Shown: piece by piece, positions 15,524 to 21,867 of the stretch
How the letters are laid out: the number at the start of each line of letters is the position of its first letter
How positions within the stretch are numbered: the stretch's first letter is position 1
Assembly: GCA_002431635.1 (NCBI GenBank)
Contig: DJGH01000028.1
Span: forward strand, 1-33,906
Source of the DNA: Petrotoga sp. UBA5851
GTDB lineage: Bacteria > Thermotogota > Thermotogae > Petrotogales > Petrotogaceae
Length of the DNA: 33,906 bases
Direction: 5' to 3'
The notes under the pieces: generated by a model
Told to the model about the DNA's origin: nothing
Seen by the model: the letters and a program-made list of their open reading frames with translations, nothing else
The model's database searches: none
Made by a program: the position numbers and the translations under genes

Positions 15524-17116
15524 TTAAAATGAAATTACCCTCTGTGCAACATTCTCTATGAAGTATCTGTCATGCTCTATAAACAGTATCGTCGGTTCAA
15601 ACTTAAGTAAAGTCTGTTCAAGAAGCTCCCGGCTTGCAATATCAAGATAGTTCAGCGGTTCATCCCACAAAAGAAGAGATGAGGGCTCGATAAGCGTACG
15701 GCACAGATCTATTTTTTTTCTTTCACCTTCACTAAACTCCTGCAAGGGCTTTAAAAAAATATCTCCGCTTACACCAAGTATTCCCATGACATTTCTGAAA
15801 ACAGTTTCATCTACGCCGTTTCTCAGAATATTATCCTTAAGATACCCATCTTGCCACCTGGGAATCTGATAAGACCGCATTATCCGTATATATTTGGGGA
15901 AAAATATTTCTCCGGAATAATTAAGTATTTCTCCGGTGATACAGTTAAACAGAGAAGTTTTCCCGCATCCGTTTCTGCCGGTTATGGCGATTCTTTCACC
16001 TTTTTTTACACTGAGGCTGAAATTTTTAAATATCTCTTTTCCTCCTAACTTCAGTGACAGATCATAAATGTCCAATACAGCTGAAGGAGATTTTTCTTCT
16101 TTAAGAAGCTTTAGTTCGTATGATTTTTCTGTATCGGTCAGCAGTTCTTTCTTTTGTTCTATGTTTCTATTTATCCTTTTCTCAAAATTTACAGCCTGTT
16201 TCGCAAGTTTAGCTGATTTAGCACCTACAAACCCTCTGTCTATCATTGATGTGTCGGACTGACTGCCTTTATACTTTTCTTTTTCTTTTGAGCCGGATAC
16301 CTGTCTGTAAAGTGATGATGCCCCCTGCAAAGATCTTATCTCACGGGTAAGCTTTTCATTCTGCTTTTCTTCCATCTTCAGCCTATTGGTGAAGTTATAC
16401 TCCCAATCGGAGTAGTTTCCCTGCATAACCTCAACCTGAGACTTATTTATAGTAATTATATGGTCAACGCACAGATCAAGAAAGTACCTGTCATGAGATA
16501 TCATCAGAAACCCGCTTTTGCTTTTCAGATACTCACCAAGAATCTCTCGTCCTTTCATGTCAAGATGATTGGTCGGTTCGTCTATAAGAACATATGAACC
16601 CTTTCTGAGGAAAACTGAAATCAGAAGGCTTCTTGTCTTTTCACCACCGCTCAATGTAAAAAAAGGCCGGTTGAGAATTTCTGCTCCTATTCCAATACTC
16701 TGCGCCTCTTTTAAAATTTCCGTATCTATTTCGTATCCTCCTGCAGCCTGATAGCTGTTCAAAACTTCCATATACCGGGCTATTGATTTTTCATCATTTT
16801 TTGAAAGCAACTCCTCCATCTCTTTTTCCATATGCTCATATGGGGCAACTGCATTCTTTATAACTTTAAAGGTATCGGCATCAGGATCGAAGTTTTGATA
16901 AGGAAAGTAAACACAATCAATATTGTTAATAATTTTCCCCTTTTGAACATCATAATTTTTCTGGATTATGTTTAGCAAAGTCGTCTTTCCGCGTCCGTTT
17001 CTCCCAATTAGACCTGTCTTCCACATAGTGTCTATCCTGAGATTTAAATTCTGAAAGATCATTTTATAAGGTGTTTCATAAAAAAAAGTTATATTGTCTA
17101 TTATTATTTCTGCCAT
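15524..17116 (-). CDS. ABC-F ATPase, Lsa-like ribosomal protection family
   Basis: A soluble protein with two ATPase domains and no membrane segment. NBD1 has GLIGRNGRGKTT (Walker A), TLSGGEKTR (signature) and VLIDEPTNHLD (Walker B). A long charged coiled-coil linker follows (about residues 230-340). NBD2 has ITGRNGCGKTS, EFSEGERKKI and LLLWDEPLNYLD. The wording of NBD1 (DTMWKTGLIGRNGRGKTTLL) and the long linker resemble Lsa-type proteins, which bind the ribosome and displace lincosamides, pleuromutilins or streptogramin A. Resistance is inferred from this and from the upstream attenuator; housekeeping ABC-F proteins are the alternative. The frame extends to ATG 17128, but that codon is part of the binding sequence ATGGAGG, so ATG 17116 (MAEIII) is preferred, giving 530 residues. 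Confidence 0.88.
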   Translation of the reverse strand: MAEIIIDNITFFYETPYKMIFQNLNLRIDTMWKTGLIGRNGRGKTTLLNIIQKNYDVQKGKIINNIDCVYFPYQNFDPDADTFKVIKNAVAPYEHMEKEMEELLSKNDEKSIARYMEVLNSYQAAGGYEIDTEILKEAQSIGIGAEILNRPFFTLSGGEKTRSLLISVFLRKGSYVLIDEPTNHLDMKGREILGEYLKSKSGFLMISHDRYFLDLCVDHIITINKSQVEVMQGNYSDWEYNFTNRLKMEEKQNEKLTREIRSLQGASSLYRQVSGSKEKEKYKGSQSDTSMIDRGFVGAKSAKLAKQAVNFEKRINRNIEQKKELLTDTEKSYELKLLKEEKSPSAVLDIYDLSLKLGGKEIFKNFSLSVKKGERIAITGRNGCGKTSLFNCITGEILNYSGEIFFPKYIRIMRSYQIPRWQDGYLKDNILRNGVDETVFRNVMGILGVSGDIFLKPLQEFSEGERKKIDLCRTLIEPSSLLLWDEPLNYLDIASRELLEQTLLKFEPTILFIEHDRYFIENVAQRVISF

Positions 17117-17128
17117 ATCGTCCTCCAT

Positions 17129-17166
17129 AAAAATAAAAAAACCGCAGGCAGCAAACCCGCGGTTTT
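17129..17166 (-). terminator. Intrinsic terminator inside the ABC-F leader
   Basis: On the minus strand AAAACCGCGGG (17166-17156) pairs with CCTGCGGTTTT (17148-17138), giving 11 bp with one G-U pair and a 7-base loop. Seven T residues and a further TTTTT follow. It lies between the leader ORF and the ABC-F ribosome-binding site, so it would stop transcription before the gene unless an alternative fold forms. Confidence 0.9.
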
Positions 17167-17221
17167 CATTGTAATTATCTATAGATAATCCTTAAGACAA
17201 ACAGTTCCACAAACCGGTAAG

Positions 17222-17278
17222 CTATCCTTGTTGATAAGTATTATTAATTTTTCTGATAACGGTTTGGGTAGTTTTCAT
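17222..17278 (-). CDS. 18-residue leader peptide upstream of the ABC-F gene
   Basis: A short ORF encoding MKTTQTVIRKINNTYQQG begins at ATG 17278 and ends at TAG 17222. It has a proper ribosome-binding sequence, AGGAG, 7 bases before the start. Its fourth to seventh codons overlap segment 1 of the attenuator. The peptide resembles no enzyme; its likely job is to let a drug-bound ribosome stall and relieve termination. It is basic and hydrophilic, as regulatory leader peptides of this sort often are. Confidence 0.75.
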   Translation of the reverse strand: MKTTQTVIRKINNTYQQG

Positions 17279-17312
17279 CTTAACACTCCTAACATTTTTA
17301 TTATTCAAATCT

Positions 17313-17318
17313 ATTATA
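17313..17318 (-). promoter_or_regulatory. Candidate -10 box for the ABC-F leader transcript
   Basis: A perfect TATAAT on the minus strand lies 35 bases before the leader ORF start. No good -35 box is found 16-18 bases upstream. TTGACG occurs 25 bases above it, too far for a standard spacer. Confidence 0.4.
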
Positions 17319-17362
17319 AAAAAGATATAAAACTTTTTTCATACGTCAATATTGATTTTAGG

Positions 17363-18247
17363 TTACTTTTTTGCTTTTTTGGACTGTACTGACTTCTTTT
17401 TCATTAAAACAGATATGTTGGCATCGGCATCTATATATCCTTCTATCTGAGAGGATTTGCATGACAGTATAGTGGTAACGCCCGGTCCATGACCCATCTT
17501 CACACAGTCTGAATGAACCACTACTCCGATTGATACGGCTCCCTTAAGGTATCCTCTTCCGAATGTATTATCACAATCCTGCAGAAGAACCAAATCACCG
17601 AACCGGAGTTTATCCAGTCCAAGTCTTTCCACCTCTTTCCTGTCGGCGGTCATTATATCATAATCACCGCTGTACGCAGACGAAGACCCGATACCTGATC
17701 CCATAAGATACGCAGGAATTTTTGCCGTAACAGGTACATATATCTTGGACTCCTTTTCTTTTATTTCTATCTTGTCAAAAAGCACCGGATCTATGTTCAT
17801 CACAGCTATCTCCGGATAGTCCATGAGTTTGAGACCCTGTCCGTAAGCTTTTATAAGTATCTGGTCATTGACAGCCATTTTTTCCAGATCGTCATGTTCA
17901 AAATCAACAAGCACGTGTTCTATTCCTCCATGAGTACCTGTTACATAACCGATGGCACCTTTAGCATCACCGCTTACCACCCTTGCGTAGTTTCCGATGC
18001 AGGCAAGCATCATAAGGGCATCTGATTCATTTTTATCTTCATTCCTTATGGATACTCCCGGTTCAATATGGTCACCGCTCAGACCAAAAGCACAGTCTCC
18101 AACCTTAACATTATAGGATATGCCTCCTGTTGCCGGAAGCATCAGCGGAAAGCCTTCATGACTCACCCTGTAATTGCCTCCTACAGGATGATGTATCTTA
18201 CCCTGAACCGATACCATTACTACTTTTTCTTTGTTTGTTTTTAACAT
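17363..18247 (-). CDS. DUF4438 domain protein
   Basis: A 294-residue soluble protein with no signal peptide. I recognise it as DUF4438 from its GISYNVKVGDCAFG start region, the GYVTGTHGGIEHVLVDF stretch, GSGIGSSSAYSGDYDIMT and the C-terminal GHGPGVTTIL segment. Proteins of this family occur in Thermotogota and some other anaerobes and have no assigned function that I know of. Conserved His, Asp and Gly-rich loops would fit a ligand- or metal-binding beta-rich fold, but this is a guess. It starts at ATG 18247 behind GGAGG, 27 bases after the HD-GYP gene on the same strand, so it may be the last member of the chemosensory operon. Confidence 0.85.
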   Translation of the reverse strand: MLKTNKEKVVMVSVQGKIHHPVGGNYRVSHEGFPLMLPATGGISYNVKVGDCAFGLSGDHIEPGVSIRNEDKNESDALMMLACIGNYARVVSGDAKGAIGYVTGTHGGIEHVLVDFEHDDLEKMAVNDQILIKAYGQGLKLMDYPEIAVMNIDPVLFDKIEIKEKESKIYVPVTAKIPAYLMGSGIGSSSAYSGDYDIMTADRKEVERLGLDKLRFGDLVLLQDCDNTFGRGYLKGAVSIGVVVHSDCVKMGHGPGVTTILSCKSSQIEGYIDADANISVLMKKKSVQSKKAKK

Positions 18248-18274
18248 AATTAATCCTCCAGAGTATAAAAAATA

Positions 18275-20344
18275 TTATAATTTCAGACCGAAAAATACCG
18301 AGACAATTTTTGGATCGAACTGGGTTCCAGAATTTTTAAATATTTCTTCACGCGCCTGTTCAGCACTTAAAGGCGCTCTGTATGGTCTTAGACTGATAAT
18401 CGCATCGTAGGCATCGGCAACCGATATTATCCTTGAAAAAAGAGGTATCTCCTCACCCTTAAGTCCTTTAGGATAACCTTTTCCATCAAAGCGTTCGTGA
18501 TGGTAGCGTACGATCTCTGCGATCTGCTTAAGCTCCCCCTGCTTTTTAAGAAATATATATCCATACTCAGGATGTTTTTTTATTTCTTCATACTCAATAT
18601 CGGTAAGCTTAGAAGGTTTATTCAGAATAGCCTGAGGAATAAGTATCTTACCTATATCATGTACAAGCCCTGCCCAATAAACCATCAGAACATCCTGCCT
18701 GTTCATATCCATCGCCCTGGCTATCTTTACAGCTATCTCGGCTACGCTGTTAGAATGGCCTTTGGTATAAACATCATGAACCTCCAGTATATTTATCATG
18801 GTCATGATTATATCCTTCTGCATTCTTCCTTTAAGATCTGTGTATCGGTTATATGTAAGAAATGATGACGCAGTTGCGGAAAAAACCTTCATAGCTTTCA
18901 CAGAATCCTGGGAAAAAGCTTTCGTACTGTCTTTGGCAATATCAAGTATAAAGTTTCCGACAGCCTTTTTATCCGTAAATATGGTTATTATCATGCGCTG
19001 TTTGCATGGTTCTATCACTTCAAGAGATTTGCGGGCTTTTTCTTCATCAAAGAACTTGTATGCTGACTGAGGATCAACTATCATAACATCCTCGGTTTCA
19101 ATGAGATCCGATGCGGTATATCCTACGTCCTGAAGTTTTTCAATACTATGTCCCCTGCTGGCCATAAAACATATATCGTCATCCCTTACCAGACATAAAA
19201 GACCGTAGTCGGCTTCTGTAACTATGTCAAAAAGTCTGTTGAAGATGTAGGTGAAATAATCTTTCTCTGACTCGCCTATTCTGTTTATAGTACTTGTTAT
19301 TACTTCAAGAAGAACCTCAAGCTTGGTGTAAAGATCGTGAATATCATTGTACGACTGTTCTATTTCTTCATTCATGGCTATAAGTTCTTCATTCACAGCA
19401 CTCATACTTTCATTTTGAGTATACTTCTTGACAAGGAACATGAAGGAAAGCTCCAGTATAAAAGCACCAATTATGGAAAAGACAGCAAGCAAAACCATAC
19501 CTCCCGCAACATACCTGGCATTTTCCAAAGCTTCCTTTTCACTTATTACAGTATAAAAGATCCATTTAAGTTCCGGAATTTTTTCATAATAAGCAATTCT
19601 GGTGTTGCTTTTCTCACCGTAAGTTATAAAGCCGGATATATCTGTGGATTGTTCCAGTATCTTTTTGTAAAAAGTGTAAGCTCCAATTTTATCAGCCTGC
19701 GTATGAAGCACAGTCATTCCGTCATGCAAAAGAGCAAACGAGTAATCCGTCTCATAGTTTTTATCAGACTCGACAAGCTTTATAAGCTCATTCATTACAA
19801 AATCTATCCCTATAACTCCCAAAAGCTGTCCTTCATTGTCATACACAGCTCTGGCCACCGAAATTATATTTTGCTGATTATATATATCCTCATAGGGATC
19901 TGTCATTATAGTTATCCCAGGATTACGGACAGCCTTTTCATACCATAACCTTTCTCTATGGTCATAATCAGCAGGTAAACTTATCTGTGGATAAGATATG
20001 AAACTTCCGTCGGCTGCTCCAAAATATAAAAGATTAAGTTCCGAAAATGTTTCGATGATATTCCTGAATTTCATCTTTATTTCAAGGCTTTCAGCCTCAG
20101 AAATATCTGTTTTAAAATAACTCTCCCTGCCCAGCATATCGCTGAGATCCAAAAACTTCTGAATAAAGATCTTGACAGAAGTAATTTTATCAGCATTGCT
20201 TATCTGAAGATAGTGTTGAATATTTTTCAACTGTGAATCATATGTATTTTTAGATATTTTATAAGAAAAAAACAAAACAGGAATAAGACCTATCAGAACA
20301 AATATAGGCAGGAGTCTTTTATACCATAGTATTTTTTTCAGCAT
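18275..20344 (-). CDS. Membrane dCache-GAF-HD-GYP protein (cyclic di-GMP phosphodiesterase)
   Basis: Predicted to degrade cyclic di-GMP in response to an external ligand. Layout: membrane helix 11-28, periplasmic dCache_1 domain (about 35-275), membrane helix 279-304, coiled coil (315-350), GAF-like domain (about 355-500) and HD-GYP domain (about 510-689). The catalytic motifs are complete: VHDIGK (H562, D563), HHERFDGKGYPKGL with GYP at 623-625, and SVADAYDA. The dCache domain carries the amino-acid-sensor signature Y127....R132.W134Y135..A138, Y151.D153 and D181, with spacing close to the published motif. It follows CheW with a 5-base gap and has only a weak ribosome-binding sequence, so translation is probably coupled. 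The link to the chemosensory genes is by position. Confidence 0.93.
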   Translation of the reverse strand: MLKKILWYKRLLPIFVLIGLIPVLFFSYKISKNTYDSQLKNIQHYLQISNADKITSVKIFIQKFLDLSDMLGRESYFKTDISEAESLEIKMKFRNIIETFSELNLLYFGAADGSFISYPQISLPADYDHRERLWYEKAVRNPGITIMTDPYEDIYNQQNIISVARAVYDNEGQLLGVIGIDFVMNELIKLVESDKNYETDYSFALLHDGMTVLHTQADKIGAYTFYKKILEQSTDISGFITYGEKSNTRIAYYEKIPELKWIFYTVISEKEALENARYVAGGMVLLAVFSIIGAFILELSFMFLVKKYTQNESMSAVNEELIAMNEEIEQSYNDIHDLYTKLEVLLEVITSTINRIGESEKDYFTYIFNRLFDIVTEADYGLLCLVRDDDICFMASRGHSIEKLQDVGYTASDLIETEDVMIVDPQSAYKFFDEEKARKSLEVIEPCKQRMIITIFTDKKAVGNFILDIAKDSTKAFSQDSVKAMKVFSATASSFLTYNRYTDLKGRMQKDIIMTMINILEVHDVYTKGHSNSVAEIAVKIARAMDMNRQDVLMVYWAGLVHDIGKILIPQAILNKPSKLTDIEYEEIKKHPEYGYIFLKKQGELKQIAEIVRYHHERFDGKGYPKGLKGEEIPLFSRIISVADAYDAIISLRPYRAPLSAEQAREEIFKNSGTQFDPKIVSVFFGLKL

Positions 20345-20349
20345 ACTTT

Positions 20350-20769
20350 TCAGGCTTGCATACTCATCAGTTCTGTTATATTTAAAAATACAATGAGTCT
20401 GTTGTTTATTTTTATAACTCCCTTTGATTTATCCCTATATATTTCATTCTTTGACGATATATTCTCAAGACTGTTTTGATCAACAGAAAGAACATTTTTA
20501 ACCTCATCAACAAAAATACCTATCTCTTCTTCATTTATTTTTAGGATCAGTATATTTGAGAACTTATGCTCCTGTCCGAGCGAAACATTAAGTATCTTTG
20601 TTATATCAACAACAGGAACTATCCTTCCTCTGAGATTGATGAGTCCTTCTATGAAATTTTTTGAGTTGGGAACAGGTCTTATCTCGACCATATCGTATAC
20701 TATTTCAACATACTCCACTTCAACTGCAAACTCCTGATTGTTAATCTCAAAAGACAATACATCAACCAT
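20350..20769 (-). CDS. cheW: CheW-like chemotaxis coupling protein
   Basis: A single CheW domain of 139 residues that should join chemoreceptors to the P5 domain of CheA in the signalling array. Landmarks are VLSFEINNQEFAVEVEYVEIV, IEGLINLRGRIVPVVDITKIL and IGIFVDEVKNVL. The open frame extends to 20787 and overlaps the cheA-like stop. ATG 20769 lies 6 bases after AAAGGAGAT and gives the standard family start (MVDVLSF). It stands between a CheA-like protein without kinase motifs and an HD-GYP protein, so its usual task, kinase control, may be carried out with a different CheA encoded elsewhere. Confidence 0.93.
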   Translation of the reverse strand: MVDVLSFEINNQEFAVEVEYVEIVYDMVEIRPVPNSKNFIEGLINLRGRIVPVVDITKILNVSLGQEHKFSNILILKINEEEIGIFVDEVKNVLSVDQNSLENISSKNEIYRDKSKGVIKINNRLIVFLNITELMSMQA

Positions 20770-20783
20770 TTCCGCATCTCCTT

Positions 20784-21785
20784 TCATGAAAGTGCTCCCA
20801 GGTCTAATATGAGTGCTATTGATCCATCTCCAAGTATTGCTCCGCCATTGAAGGTATCAACATCGCTTAGAAGCTTTCCCAGGGGTTTTATGACTATATC
20901 GTCCTGTCCTAAAAGCACATCTACGATTATTCCGTATTTTTTATCTCCAAATTTTACGATTACTATATTTTTGTTTTCATCATACCCGGAATCCTCCTCA
21001 CCGAAAATCTTATGAGGTCTGACAATGGGTATTACTTCCCCCCTGAGCATAAAAACCTCTCTGTCCTGGACAAACTTTATATCTCCTTTCACAAGCTTTT
21101 GGGTAGTATTTATATTTTCTATCGGAACTGCATAGACATACTTTCCGATATTGACAAGCAGTGCCCTCATTATTGAGAGTGTCAGCGGCAGACGTATATT
21201 GAACCTCATCCATGAACCCTTCTGGCTTTCAGTACTGAGACTGCCCTTAAGGTTTTCTATTTTCTGTCTCGGACCGCTTATTTCCTGGGGGATCACCCCT
21301 CTTCCGTCGCTCTGTATGCTTATAACCACACCGTTTCCCTCATACTTTGCGCTAAGCCTTATTGAGCATTTTTTGTTCTTGCCTTTGGTGATTCTTTCAT
21401 TGGGATCCTCAAGATCCTGAATACTGAAGTTCAAAAGTTCCAGTATAGGCTCACTTATCTCTTCGGATACAGTTCTGTCAAGCTCGGTTTCTGTTCCCTG
21501 CATTATGAAATCTATTTCCTTTCCGCTCTGCTTTTCCAAATCTCTCATTATCCGCGGAAATTTGCTGAATACTGTTTCAACATTTACCATCCTTACCTTC
21601 ATAACCACATTCTGAAGATCCAAAGTAATTCTGGAAAGCTGGGAAAGACTTTCATCAACTTCCTTTATGTTGTACTTTCTTAAAGTGTCGAGTATCCTGC
21701 TTTTGGCTATAACAAGTTCAGCCATCAGATTCATGAGCTCGTCCAATTTTGCGGTATCTACTCTTATGGAATCTTTTTCATTCAT
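20784..21785 (-). CDS. CheA-like pseudokinase (P3 - degenerate P4 - P5 only)
   Basis: A 333-residue CheA relative without the phosphotransfer domain P1 or the docking domain P2. P3 (residues 5-80) is well kept, including the run SRITLDLQNVVMK. P4 (85-195) is badly altered. The N box normally reads H..RN..DHG, but residues 114-127 have Glu, Asn, Phe, Gln, Asp and Leu at these positions. G1 survives as SDGRG (159-163). About 60 residues holding the F box, ATP lid and G2 box (GRGVGMD) are missing between about 165 and 180. P5 (200-333) is intact and CheW-like. It should still dimerise and bind CheW and receptors, but it cannot bind ATP normally or phosphorylate CheY. The frame is open and starts at ATG 21785, 6 bases after GAGGAGG, so it looks like a maintained scaffold rather than debris. 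Confidence 0.9.
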   Translation of the reverse strand: MNEKDSIRVDTAKLDELMNLMAELVIAKSRILDTLRKYNIKEVDESLSQLSRITLDLQNVVMKVRMVNVETVFSKFPRIMRDLEKQSGKEIDFIMQGTETELDRTVSEEISEPILELLNFSIQDLEDPNERITKGKNKKCSIRLSAKYEGNGVVISIQSDGRGVIPQEISGPRQKIENLKGSLSTESQKGSWMRFNIRLPLTLSIMRALLVNIGKYVYAVPIENINTTQKLVKGDIKFVQDREVFMLRGEVIPIVRPHKIFGEEDSGYDENKNIVIVKFGDKKYGIIVDVLLGQDDIVIKPLGKLLSDVDTFNGGAILGDGSIALILDLGALS

Positions 21786-21867
21786 AGGCTTCCTCCTCTT
21801 CAACTTTAACTTTCTTCAGAATCCGTTTCATCAAATTAACATTAGCACTTATATTATATCACTATTA

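Larger units (their letters stand above)
17129..17278 (-). promoter_or_regulatory. Ribosome-stalling attenuator of the ABC-F gene
   Basis: The leader holds three interacting segments on the minus strand: 1 = CAAACCG at 17266-17260 inside the leader ORF; 2 = CGGTTTG at 17216-17210 just after its stop; 3 = AAACCG at 17165-17160, the left arm of the terminator. Segment 2 can pair with 1, leaving the terminator free, or with 3, breaking the terminator. A ribosome stalled on the leader ORF would cover segment 1 and favour 2:3. A 16-base palindrome (17189-17174) sits between segments 2 and 3. The segments are seen directly; the switching is inferred from known attenuators of antibiotic-resistance genes. 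The 2:3 helix is short (6 bp), so the balance needs folding calculations. Confidence 0.75.

Noticed and set aside
17104..17170. A 21-codon ORF running through the ABC-F terminator (starts MKTAGLLPAVF).
   Set aside because: No ribosome-binding sequence before its ATG; the reading frame is a by-product of the terminator arm and T tract.
17174..17189. The 16-base perfect palindrome in the ABC-F leader as a protein-binding operator.
   Set aside because: It lies downstream of the leader ORF, far from the promoter, and is better explained as a local RNA hairpin between the two antiterminator segments.
21787..21837. A 16-17 codon minus-strand ORF (MKRILKKVKVEEEEAYE) overlapping the start of the CheA-like gene, possibly a remnant of the lost CheA N terminus.
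   Set aside because: No ribosome-binding sequence, and no resemblance to P1 or P2; the gap after the chemoreceptor gene is too short to hold a remnant.
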